NCBI GenBank assembly: GCA_003024785.1
Contig: PUQB01000151.1
Coordinates: 310,001 to 374,000, forward strand
Direction: 5' to 3'
DNA length: 64,000 nucleotides
Source: Selaginella tamariscina
Taxonomy: Eukaryota; Streptophyta; Lycopodiopsida; Selaginellales; Selaginellaceae
A program made the position numbers and the translations under genes. The notes beneath the pieces are model-generated. The model was not told where the DNA came from and did no database searches. It saw only the letters and a program-made list of their open reading frames with translations. Shown here piece by piece: positions 47,547-59,700 of this stretch (position 1 is the stretch's first letter; every line of letters begins with the position of its first letter).

Positions 47547-50052
47547 TTACAAATCTCTACCGTGCAAAGCACCATCGCTTTTGACACGTTGCATACCTTG
47601 AAGCCGTCCAATCTCCACATTATTATTCTTAATCTGCTGATAACCTCCTCTTAACGATTCTTTGCGATTTGAACTTATCTTCTTGCCTTTGCTGTCTAAA
47701 CATTTTTTTAAATAATAAAGAAAACATTAAATTTAATTCCTTAATTATATTATATTACTACAATATTAATAACATTTAAGATTCACATTTATGAAACGTG
47801 TATGTGCGATATACACATACGTGCGTGCGTGTGTTCTTTATACTTACTAGGTAAATTATGAGGAGAATGCCGGCTGGTAGAACTTGCCATTAGCGACCTC
47901 GCAATAGGATCCCGTGACGAAGTTCCACCTTCAAATAAGAGGATTCTATTAATCTTTCTCTCCCTTTTAATAATAAATATATGTAGTTAATATTATACAA
48001 TAGGTATAATTGTATTAAACTACGCATTATTATACCTTTAACAGGTTGATTATTGAGATAAACCAGATTAGGAGCAACACTGTTCATGAATCTCTTTAAC
48101 TGTTCTTCTCCTATGTTAACAATCACAGCTGAAAACAAAATATAAATAAGATATAACATTAAAGTACACATACAATGTGAATGTGTATGTATATACGTAT
48201 TCACTTACGGTTTCCCACGAGATTAACGGCCATGAGGGGGTATACGTGGAAGCAATCTGGCCGAGTGATTTTGTAGAAGAAAGCCTGTTGAAGCTTAACT
48301 CTAGAAATGCAAGCTTTGTAAGCCTGTGTAAGCCCTCTACTTCACTTATCTTATTACACGCCAAATACAGTTCACGTATCGAACTACACTTCGATAGTCC
48401 TGTAAAATGTGTGTGTGTGTCAATATATGCATGTATGTGCGTGTCTCTCCCTCTCTCTTATTTATCTGTATCAATATCAGTATGTGGATGTGTGTCTGTT
48501 TTCTATACATCCACATAATGTAAGTATATACGTATTTCTGGTATGTTTATATACAGCTAAATATATGGGTACAGTATATATAAAGATCCTCTTGTGCACA
48601 TACATGATGCGTATTTATGTGTATGCTTACACCGTCTCTTTCTCTCTCTACACACACATGCTATATAATATATATTATATACCTTGGCCAATTCTAGATA
48701 TACGGTTGTACGAGAGATTCAATGAACGTAGTCTAGTGAGCTCCCTGAGGCCTTCAATTACAGTTATCTTATTTCTCGATAAGTCCAATCTGTGAAGTCC
48801 TTTCGGAAGACTACCCGGTGTTATTCTCACTATAGAATAATTAAGGAAAAAAAATTAATACAACATAAGATATTAAATGAAAATACTATATGAAGTACTA
48901 TAGCATAATATTATATAGTAATTATATACAGAGATAATGAACACACACACACAAACACATGTAGTTATAGATAGAGAGAGAGAGAGAGACATGTTTCTTT
49001 CCTACAGGACTATATGAGGCAGATATAAACAATCTATAATCTTAAGTCTTTTGAATGTATATATACATGCATAAAACACATTAAATTTAAGGTTAGCAAG
49101 CTTACCAATAGAGTTTGCCGAAAGTTTAAGCGTTTTGAGGTGTATAAACGTACTTAAACAAGGTATAACAGTCAAACCCATGCCACCCAGATGTGCAACA
49201 CTGCCGTGAAGATCCAGCGATCGTAAGGCCGCATTTGCATGCTCAATCTCTTTGTAATTTCCATTGGTCCGTGTTGCTGCTTATCAGAAGTATAACATTA
49301 GTTTAATCTTGACATCTTATACATTGTGCTATATACGTTATAGTATCAGATTCATATACACCAGTAACATATAATTTTGTATGACATATTATGATATCGT
49401 AGAAAGTAATATGTCATACACTACGTACATATATAGACGAATAATATAGATTATGAAATACCTTATGAATAAATTCCATGGGCATATACATATCCTTTCA
49501 TATGGACACATAATACTGGATTTTGCAGTAGGTATGTATGCCTATGTAGACCATGTAGATTATAGCACTTTTCCATATGTATGCTGGCATATACCGTTTC
49601 ATATATACAGTATATACGATCGTAATGTATCACATTAAATACATGCATAATGTAGATACAATATAACTTACAATGAATACTCGGCATATATACATTCCAA
49701 AAGCACAGATACAACAAACAAACGTAGTGTACCTGCAGGAGTGGATGAGGATTCGCCAGACGGCATCTCAATGTACGGCTGAGATAAATTCTCAATACTC
49801 CTCACCCATTCTTCCACTCTTTTAAGGCCAGAATATTCACCATCATCATCGTCATAAGTATCAAAATCTGTCACTTTATCTTCTGCAAATCCAGACATGA
49901 TATACTTAATTCGTATAATACATATATGTTGTTCGTACATATATGTATATCCTTATATAATGTGTGTGTGTATGTATGTGTGTGTAATTTAAATACCTGG
50001 ACAATGTTCCACTTCTTTGTAAGAATGCCATCCTGAAAATCAACTGCTTCCC
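47547..50052 (-). pseudogene. LRR protein gene, units 3/4 copy, exon a missing, two frameshifts
   Basis: Exons b 49997-50052 (one base short, GTAAGAATG for GTCACGAATG), c 49733-49882, d 49106-49276, e 48683-48829, f 48209-48399 (one base short, GAGGGGGTA for GAGGGAGGTA), g 48036-48128, h 47848-47928, i 47547-47695. Exon a and everything upstream are replaced by the gypsy remnant at a (TA)n join near 50083-50095. This is the terminal, most truncated copy of the gene in the array. Confidence 0.75.
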
Positions 50053-50094
50053 CTGCGAAACATTCGTGTAAGTCCCGAAGCTGTATATATATAT

Positions 50095-52951
50095 CGCAAA
50101 TTTCTATAGGCGATTTATACAGCACCTTACAAGAAGTGCCACCACTCCTCGAACGAATCCACAATGGCTTTGAGTTTTTGTGATGAATCGTCTATAAAAA
50201 TTTGTGAAGCCAATAAAACATTGTATATCTCGTACAGACTTAGGCCTTTCCTACTTCACAACAGTCTTCACTTTGTGCATGTCCATTGAGACGCCAACAG
50301 GACAGATATGTAGCCCAAGAATTCCACAGTATCCTTGTCAAAAAAACACTTCTCTAACTTCGCATATAGGCCATGCTCATGAAGTTTGTGTAAAATTAAT
50401 CGTACATGCTTGTCATGTGCTGCTTAGTCCTTGGAGAAAATCAGGATATCATTGAGGTAAATCACCACAAATCGATCCAAGAAGTCGCAAAAGATGTTTC
50501 GTTCACCATATGTTGGAACATAGCTGGGGCATTTATATAGTCCAAAAGGCATCACCATGTACTTGAAATGTTTATACCTTGTACAAAAGGCAGTCTTCCA
50601 CTCATCGTCTGGACGAATTCGTACAGAGATTATAGGCCCCTCATAAGTCGATCTTTGTGAACACCTTGCTCCTCGTAACCGATCGAGAAGTTCCGAGATC
50701 AATGGCAATGGGTACCAGTTCTGAATGGTGACTTGATTCAAACCCTTATAGTCCATAACCAACGCAAACTCCCATTTTTTTCTTAATAGAAGAAGGTGCT
50801 CTGTAGGAGACTTTGAGTGACGAATGAAGTCGGATGCCAAGTTGTCCTTGATGTGTTGGCGATGAACCTCCAATTCTGTAAGTGTCAGTGCATAAATTGG
50901 TTCGAACGGTGGAGTCTCCCTTTGGCAAAATCGATATGATAGTCGTAGGACCTGTGAACATAAAGAACTGCAGCCTTGTGCTTCTCAAAAACGTCTTGAA
51001 AAAAGTGATACTTGAATGACAGGAAGAAGTAGGAGAAGGAGAGGAATTGAAAAACATGAGAGTTAGATACAGGAGGGTAAAAGAGGACATAGGAGTTACT
51101 AAAAGCAAAAAGATGAAAAGAAGCAGGATCAGTGGCAAGTTCATGCATAATAGTGGTAAGAACGTAGAGAGGAGAAGGAGGGACATGTGAATGAAAAGGA
51201 AGAAGGATCTTCAAAAATGGAACAAAACAGAGTAATGAAAATAGGCAAGATTGGGAAAAACCTATGCTAATGTTGACGAGTGTACAAGGTTGGAAAAACC
51301 CTGTACAGAAGTTCGTAAATGCACAGGAGTGAGGAGAGCATGTGAATGTGCTAATGAACTGACAGGGGTGGATCCTGTCGAGGAGGAACCTTTGACATTG
51401 AATAGGAACAAGCACGGTCAATCCTGTAGCTTATACTACCTCAAACACTAAGGTCATATCTTGCACGCAGGGTGGTAAGGATTAATCCTGGCTGTTGGAG
51501 AGGAAAACATGAGTGTCCTAGACCTCCAGTTGACTGAGGATTTGCAAACATAAACCATGGCAGCCCAAAACAATAGGAGTCGTCCGAGTATTGATTAAGT
51601 TGAAGAAAATTGAACAATTGAATGCGCCATGGGTGCAAGAGAGAGGTGTGGTAGCATGGGTAATTGCATCAGAAGCAATCAGACGACCATTTGTGACCTC
51701 TACAGGAACTACACGCTCAACTTTACCACCGAAATGCCATGTTGAAACTGTAGAGTTCATCAATTAAGCATACATTTGCACAAGTGTCTAACATGGCAGA
51801 CTCCTTGAGCTCTTGATTATTGAAGTGAATGTGTACATGAAACTTGAGTAATGGAATGGTGTGAGTAACACCAAATAAAGCCTGCACCAACGTCCAACTT
51901 CACGGCTTCATAAACGAAGTGGACATTAAAGTTTTTCCGACTGAACTTCAACTTCAACTTCACGCGTCTTGAACTTCCTGGCTTTAACAGGACATTCTGC
52001 TACCTTGTGTCATGTTTCACCACAATACAAACATAAATTCTCACCACGATGACGTTGCTTCTTAGCAGCTGAAAGTGGGCCACGTTTGTATTTGTCGACC
52101 TCCATAGGAACTACTCTAAAAAGATGTCGTAAGAAACGTGCTACAGCTACAGGATTGGCTTCCAGGAACTGCTGACGGGATTTCTTGACGATGTTTAAAC
52201 AAACGGTTGTCACAGCGAATAACCTATTGCATGATCTTCGCTAAGGTTTGGGCATCCGGTAACGTAAGGAGAAGGTCCTTCACGTCATCCCTCAACCCAA
52301 AATGGAAGTGTTATCAATGTAGGCTCGTCCCATGAAATGTTCGTGCAAAGTTGCTGAAATTTGGATGCATAGACAGAAACTGGTCGAGATCCTTGTGCGA
52401 GCTTCCTTAACTTCGTGCATGTAAAATGGTACTTATCGGGATCTCCAAAGTAGGATTCAAAGGCAGCTACGAATCCTTCAAAGTCTTCATCAATGTGTTG
52501 TCACGCTCCAGCAAAAGGGCAACCCAAGCCTGTGGGAGATCGAACTAGTAAGGATGCTAAAAAGCTAATCTTTTGTGCATCAGTCGAGTAGCGGCGTGGT
52601 TGCATGCGGATCAAAAGCCTGATCTAATTCAGAAAACCTTGAAAATCGACATGATTGCCACCGAACTTCTCTGGCATGCTGATCTTTGGCTCTGAAGAAG
52701 ATTCGATGAAGAGGGAACCATGATGCTTGAGAGAGAGCCTACACAGTAGCCTTAGAGAATGCATTAGCAACTGCATGCGCTGTGCTGGTGGAACCTTGCA
52801 GATCTGTGACCAATGTGGCCAGCTCATAAGCAACATTTGGTGCTTGCATTACCATGATTTGTGAAAGAAAAAAGGAGGAAAATAAGGGAGAAGAACTAAG
52901 AAAAAAAAGTAACTGGAAATCAGAGAGTTATAAAAGCAGTTACTATCAAAT
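50095..52951 (-). pseudogene. Ty3/gypsy gag-pol remnant, diverged unit 4 version
   Basis: Same remnant, extent and RT-to-RNase H deletion as in units 1-3, but independently diverged. The catalytic RT motif reads YLND (region 50424-50473) and the protease site reads DTCAN near 51775, against YLDD and NTCAN in units 1-3. A shared G-to-C change in the protease site shows common descent after decay began. Confidence 0.87.
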
Positions 52952-53293
52952 TCTCATGCCACAACCTAAGAGCAGGATAAGAACAAGAAGGCTTGACTCA
53001 AGAGCAAGGAACAAGACAAGAATGATCATAGAATGATTGGTGTTGATAGTAACTGATTGTAAACAACAATTAAGTCAGAGCTTTTATATTCATAACTCCA
53101 GAGTTAATCTACGCATAAGCTAAAAATAATACTCCAAGAGTTATTTAGCCATGAGCTAAAAATAATGTCCCTATCCTATAGGTATATCCTATAAGCATAT
53201 CTTGTTGGTATATCCTATAGGTATATCTTATAAGCATAACCTGAATTATGTATCTTGTAGGTCATATTCTGTATTTTGTATCGAGTCATGACA
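52952..53293 (-). repeat. 5' LTR of the gypsy remnant, unit 4, without MITE
   Basis: Uninterrupted 342-bp LTR starting TGTCATGACTCGATAC at 53293 on the minus strand. The MITE target is intact (AGAGTTAATCTACGC, TTA at 53104-53106). It contains several TATCCTATAGGTATA-type repeats (53170-53230) that are missing from units 1-3. Confidence 0.87.
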
Positions 53294-53763
53294 TGTGCCT
53301 AGAGGGAGTTCTGCTAATGTAGTCCCCTTTCTGGTCTTTAGACGAATTGGGTTTGTTGGGTCTGGTGGCAAATAGGACATCATGGTTGTCTACGGGCTCC
53401 TCATGGCTTCCTAAATAGAACTAGAATCTATTTAGGAAGGAAGAATACTTCCACCTTCCATACAAAGGGGAAGAGCTTATCTAGTTATGTTAAGAGCTAT
53501 GCTACATTGGGCTATTCCCAAATTGGGCGCTCCCTAGCTATTGGTGCAGCCAGGGGTGCCTATGTTACTTGTTCCCGTGGGAGAGCCTGTTAAAAACTCT
53601 ATATGAATGTATGGTCCTCGTGGATCAATCCCCCGTGTTGGAGCCGATCTCCTCTTATAATTTAATCGACACTTGCCATGTGGTCCAATGGTTGATAGTC
53701 AACCATGTCATGGAATCCTCATGATGACCTACAATTGTCACTGCCATAACCAAGGATGCCATG

Positions 53764-54142
53764 ATCGTCCTCTCGTGGACCTCTAGCCGTCTTCGGTTGT
53801 CTCCATGTGGACCTTCGGTTGTCCCCATGCGGACCTCCGGCCATCCTCCCATGACCTTTGGCTGTCCCCCTGCAAACCTCCGGATGTCCTCCCAGGACCT
53901 CAAGCCCTCCTCCACGGGACATTCAGCCATCCTCCTATGGACCTTTGGCCTTCCTCTTGTGGACCTTCAGTTGTCCCCTGTGGACCTTCAATGTCCTCAT
54001 GTGGACTTCTGGTTGTCCTCCCCAGACCTCCGGTTGTCCTTTTGTGGACCTCTGCTTCCTCCTGAGATATCCAACCGTTCCCTGTGGACCTCCCAGGACC
54101 TCCGATTGTCCCCTTGTGAACCTTGGCCATCCTCCTAGGACC
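53764..54142. repeat. 22-bp minisatellite, unit 4
   Basis: Same locus with base substitutions; some repeats are closer to the consensus (GGACCTTCGGTTGTCC) than in units 1-3. Confidence 0.9.
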
Positions 54143-54838
54143 TTATTGCTGAGGAGGACCTAGTTGTCAACCAAATACCAAGCAAGCAGACGGATTACCA
54201 ATAAAAGGAATTAATTAACTCTTTAGATGTGGCATACATACTTGGTCATAATAACATGGATTCACCAACTATAAGGGTAGGCTTACCCTTAGGTGTGATG
54301 TACCCCTACATGCTGGAAATTAGAGTAGCATAAAGGATGTGCCCTAACAACATAAGTTATGCTCATGTCGGTGGGGATGAAGGAACTAAAAACCTCTCAG
54401 TCTCTAGTATGTTATCCACACATATCCTACTTAATTTATATGATTGGGGTTCCCTCTTTGTTTTTACATTTTATGTCGCGGGTTGGCATGGAATTCTAGC
54501 CCCAATGCATTTACATTGGTGAGTTTAACCTAACGACCAACCTACCCCTAAAACCGTACCTTGAAGGGGTTAGATGTTGACCTCATCAAAACCAACTGGA
54601 ATCTATTCACAAAAAAAACAAGAGAAGAATTTTCTAGAAATTAGTTTTAGCTTTGCTTAGAATTTTTTAAAGCCTCTAAACCATACCAAGATTTCTCTAA
54701 CCAAGTTAACTTCATTACTATGGTCTCTTACACTTAAAATATATTAATCATAACCGTTAAATTTAACTATCAAGATTCATTTAGAAGTTTGATTATAAAT
54801 TTCTAAGTTTTATGAAATTAATTATTATCTATCGAATG

Positions 54839-55791
54839 TCATAGTTTTTACTATGACTTGACCCTTTACTTTGGGTTTGATTGTTGTTACCTACCGAGTT
54901 GTGTGGCAACCCAGTTGTAGTGAGAAACAGCCCCGCTTAGTGCACTTAGGTGTTTAGGGGTAGTCCGGCCGCGGTTACTAGATACCTCGAGAAACTCTAG
55001 GCGAAGATAGTACTTACCCTTTAAAAAACTCTCCCCCAGTTTGACATTGCAAAGATAGGTTTTCCGTTAAATATAACTAGTCAAAAAGGGTTAGGACACC
55101 CCTAGGTTGACCTAGCCTAGGGTTGCCCTAACCCACGCCCTAATACCCCCCCCTAGGGGTTAGGTTAGGGTTAGGTTAGGACAACCATTTCTCTAAAGGC
55201 TGGCATTTCGTGCCAGCCCACTTACTCATTTAGGTAAACAGGGGCGTCACATAAATAAGGTAGAGTATATGTAATGAGGCTTCCTAGGTTCAAAAGAGAA
55301 CTCGTGAACCTTCTATCGGTGCAAGCTAAGCTGTGTCGTCAAGGTGCAACCCTCCGTTGTGCCGCCCAAACTTCACACAACATGGGTACAACCCACCCTA
55401 GGGTTAGACTATCCTTATCGTTGCAGGATCTTGCCTTTGAGATAGGGCACGTCACTTCCAAGGAGTTAGTCAGATTCCTTGGTCTGAAAACCTGCTCGCA
55501 AGCTCAAAGGCATTGCCCGAGTTCACGTTCCGCAAAACTAGTGGTTGAGGCCTTGCTCCGGCCACTTCAACCACGCCAAGTTAGGAACGACACCTAAAGC
55601 TCGGCTAGTTAGTGTATCCTGATTCACAAGGTGAGTCTCGCCTGTGGACTTAGTCAGTTAGGGTTTGAGTTCCTAGGGCTTGGGTTCCTAATACGGGTTA
55701 TTTTACCAGATTCGTGGGGTTTCCAGATAGGGGATTCCAGGGTTGGCACCTAGCAAGCCGCCTTTGTGGCACTAGGTAAAAACTCTGACAT
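54839..55791 (-). repeat. Inverted (left) arm, unit 4
   Basis: Lacks the long (G)n run found in units 1-3 (CAGGGGCGTCACAT near 55240). Confidence 0.7.
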
Positions 55792-56230
55792 CGACGGTAC
55801 TGATGAGGCTCCTCATAGTGGAACAAGTATGAGTGGGGCTTATCAAAAAACTCTAAATGCAGACAAAGCAAATTGTTGTAAGGCACAAGCTTCTGTTATT
55901 GTTAAGAGGTCTGCTACTTTAAAGAAAATGAATTAACTACTAAATTGCTATCAAGTTGCAAATGTGGTGAGTATCCTAGTGAAAGTACCATGAGACATTC
56001 TATTTCTCAAGATATCAGTGTAATAAATAATCTTTCTAATGGATTCTCTCAAGAAGGAAGAATAGATTTCATTAGGATATACTTAATGCTAGGGCTTAGC
56101 TAATGCAAAACCTCCAAAACTAGATAGAGGTGCTAATGAGATCTAGCAAAATCTTTTTTCTAATTTGAATATTGTCAAATGAGGAAGATCAAATGATCAT
56201 TTTAATAAATCAACAAGTTTAGCTATGGTG

Positions 56231-56235
56231 ATTAG
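56231..56235. repeat. Target-site duplication ATTAG, left
   Basis: Pairs with ATTAG at 62160-62164. The single ATTAG at 8457-8461, 24784-24788 and 41054-41058 is the unoccupied site. Confidence 0.95.
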
Positions 56236-56703
56236 TGTCACGACCCGATACAGGATACAGGATATTCCTACAGGATATGCCACAGGATATGCCTAGAGGA
56301 TAAGGGACATGTGGACTCATCTTAGCCTCTGCATGCATGCAATCACTTTTGCATGCATGCAACCACTTTTCACTCATGCCTAGATTAGCTCTTGGAGTTG
56401 TGAGCATAAAAGCTCCGACCTAATTGTTGTACAATCAGTTACTATCAACACCAGTCTTACTACGATCAATCTCGTCTTGTCTTGTTCTTGTCTTGTTCCT
56501 GTCCTCTCTGTCTCGCTCCTGTTCCTGTCTGCTCTCTGGATCCTGTCCTGCTCCTGTCTTGCTCCCGGATCCTATCCTGATCCTGTCTTGCTCCTGATCC
56601 GTTGTTCCTATTCCTAGTTCCTGTCCTGCTCTCGGTCCTGTCCTGAGTCAAGCCTTCTGTCTTGGAATCCTGTTCTTCCTGGTTCCTGGATCGTGGCTTG
56701 ACA
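56236..56703 (+). repeat. 5' LTR, 468 bp
   Basis: TGTCACGACCCGATACAGGA ... GTGGCTTGACA. Promoter-like CATAAAAG at 56405-56412. The 3' half is rich in TCCTGTCC/TCTTGTCT runs. About 26 bp (TCCGATACAGGATACGG-containing) found in the 3' LTR are absent here. Confidence 0.93.
56404..56412 (+). promoter_or_regulatory. TATA-like box of the 5' LTR
   Basis: GCATAAAAG in the same position as TATAAAAG of the older LTR copies, preceded by CTCTTGGAGTTGTGA, which is also conserved between old and new LTRs. Confidence 0.5.
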
Positions 56704-56798
56704 GTTTGATAGTAACTGCTTCATAGCTCTCCGTTTTCCAGCTACTTTTTTTCCTTGATTCTTTTCCTTCGTTTTCCTCCTTTTTTCTTTCATAGATC

Positions 56799-59700
56799 AT
56801 GGCTGATTTTGAGCACTTTCAACGCGAGCACCAAATGTTGCTTCATGAGCTGGCCACTTTGCGCCAAGTGGTCACCGACTGCAAGGTTCCACCAATGCGG
56901 CACATGCAGCTGCTGATGCATCCTCCAAGGCTGCTGCGCAGGCTCTCTCTCAGGCATCGGTGGTTCCCTCTTCATCGAACTTTTCTTCGGAGCCGAAGGT
57001 TAGCATGCCAGAGAAGTTCAGTGGCAATCGTGCCGATTTCCAAGGTTTCCTGAATCAGATCCGGCTCTTGATCCGTATGCAACCACGCGCTACTCGACTG
57101 ATGCTCAAAAGGTGGGTCTTTTGGCATCCTTACTAAGTGGATCTCCACGGGCTTGGGTTGCCCCTTGCTGGAGCGTGACGACCATTGATGGAAGACTTTG
57201 AAGGTTTCGTGGCTGCCTTTGAAGCCTGTTTGGAGATCCTGATAAGTACCGTTCTGCATGCACGAAGTTACGGAAGCTCACTCAAGGATCCCGACCAGCT
57301 TCCGTCTATGCATCCGAATTTCAGCAACTTTGCACGAACATTCCATGGGACGAGACTGCATTGATCGAACACTTCCGTTTTGGGTTGAGGGATGACGTGA
57401 AGGACCTTCTCCTTACGTTACCGGATGCCCAAACATTAGCGGAGATCATGCAACAAGCTGTTCGTTGCGACAACCGTTTGTTCGAGCGTCGTCAGGAAAG
57501 ATCCCGTCAGCAGTTCCTGCAAACCAATCCTGCAGCTGTGGTACATGTTCCTGCACCACCTTCTGGAGTAGTTCCTATGGAGGTTGAGAAATCCAAGCGT
57601 GGCTCTCTTTCCGCTGCTGAGAAGCAACGTCGTCGCAGTGAGAACCTGTGCTTGTATTGTGGTGGAGCAGGACACAAGGTGGCAGATTGTCCTATTAAAG
57701 CCAGGAACTTCAAGACGCGTGAAGTTGAAGCTGAAGTTCAGTCGGAAAACTCCAATGTCCACTTCGTCTAGGAGCCGCGAAGTTGGACGTAGGTGCAGGC
57801 TCCATTGGTGCTGCTCATACCATTCCATCACTTAAGTTTCCTGTACACATTCATCTTAATAATCGAGAGCTCAAGGAGTTTGCCTTTAGACACTGGTGCA
57901 AATGCATGCTTCATGGATGACATTTTGCAACTCAACATGGCATTTCGGTGGTGAAGTTGAAGCGTGCAGTTCCTGTAGAGGTGGCCGATGGGCGTCTGAT
58001 TGCTTCTGGCGCAGTTACCCATGCTACCGAACCTCTCTCCTGCAGTATGGCACATTCAACTGTTCAATTTCCTTCAACTTGATCAAGACTCGGTCGACTC
58101 CCATCATTTTGGGCATGCCATGGTTCGTTGTTGCAAATCCGCAGATCGACTGGAGGTCTAGGACGCTCACGTTTTCCTCTCCACAGCTAGGATCAATCCT
58201 GTACCTTCCTTGTGCAGGATACATCCTTAGTATCTGAGGCAGTACAAGCTACAGGATTGACCGTGCCTGTTCCTGTACCAGTGTTGAAGACTCCTCCTCG
58301 ACAGGATTCACCTCATGTCAGTTCCTCAGCACATCCGCAGGCTCTCTCCACTCCTGTAAGTTTGCGGTTCCTGTACAGGGTTCTTCCAATCCTGTATCAG
58401 TGTCGAAGGTTCCTCCTCAACAGGATCCACCTCCTGTTGATTCGTCAGCACATTCGCAGGCTTTCCCACTCCTGCACACCACGGACTCCTGTACAGGATT
58501 CTTCCAATCCTGTACACTCGTCAACATCCACACAGGTTTTTCCAATCCTGCCTCTTTCTGTTACTCTGCTTCTGTTCCACCCCCAAGATCCTTCCTCTTT
58601 TTCAGTCACAGCTCCCTCCTTCTCCTCTCCGAGTTCTTACCACTACCATGCATGAACTCGCCACTGATCCTGCTCCTTTCCACCTTTTTGCCTTTCAAGT
58701 AACTCCTACGTCCTCTTCTACCTTTCCTGTATCCGACTCTCCTGTTTTTCAATCTCCTTCTCCTACTCCTTCTCCTTCTCCTCCTTCTTCCCTACCATCC
58801 AAGTACCACGCTTTAAGGACGTTTTTGACAAGCACAAGGCTGCAGTTCTGTTCACAGGTCCTACGACTGTCCTATTGATCTTGCGGAAGGAAAGACTCCA
58901 CCGTTCGGACCGATTTATGCATTGTCACCCACAGAGTTGGAGGTTCTTCGTCAGTACATCGAGGACAACTTGGCATCCGGCTTCATTCGTCACTCAAAGT
59001 CCCCTGCAGGAGCCCTATCTTCTTTGTCAAGAAGAAGGATGGGAGTTTACGTTTGGTTGTGGACTACAGGGTTTGAATCAAGTCACCATTCGGAATCGGT
59101 ACCCGTTGCCATTGATCCCGGAACTTCTCGATCGGCTGCGAGGAGCAAAGGTGTTCACGAAGATCGACTTACGAGGGGCCTACAACCTTGTACGGATTGT
59201 ACGGTGATGCCCTTTGGCGTTACCAATGCCCAGCCGTCTTCCAACACATGGTGAATGACATCTTTCGTGACTTCTTGGACCAGTTTGTGGTGATCTACCT
59301 CCATGACATTTTGATTTTCTCCAAGGACCAAGCGGCACATGACAAGCACGTACGATTAGTTCTACAGTGGCTTCGCGAACATGGCCTATATGCGAAGTTG
59401 GAGAAGTGTTTTTTCGACAGGGATTCTGTGGAGTTCTTGGGCTACATCGTCTCACCTGCTGGCGTTTCTATGGACATGCACAAGGTGAAGACCATCGTGG
59501 AGTGGGAGAGGCCCAAGTCTGTACGAGATGTACAATGTTTCCTTGGCTTTGCAAACTTCTACAGGCGGTTCATACAGGATTTCTCCAAGCGTGTACTTCC
59601 ACTCACGGAACACCAAGCGCACAGGGGTTTTCTCTTGGTCCACAAGGCAGAACATGCATTCACAACACTCAAGGACGCCTTCACGACAGCTCCGATTTTA

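Larger units (their letters stand above)
32625..48874. repeat. Tandem unit 3 of the ~16.3-kb array
   Basis: Same order and content as units 1 and 2, but about 60 bp shorter because of many scattered one- or two-base losses (for example near 32981, 33424, 34975, 36030, 36752 and 36861). The losses are nearly all deletions relative to units 1 and 2. They are absent from the ~1.2 kb around the zinc-ribbon gene (45530-46715). MITE present; full-length LTR retrotransposon absent. Confidence 0.96.

Noticed and set aside
56704..56740. Primer-binding site complementary to initiator tRNA-Met after the 5' LTR
   Set aside because: The sequence GTTTGATAGTAACTGCTTC does not match the usual TGGTATCAGAGC pattern; without a tRNA comparison I cannot name the primer.
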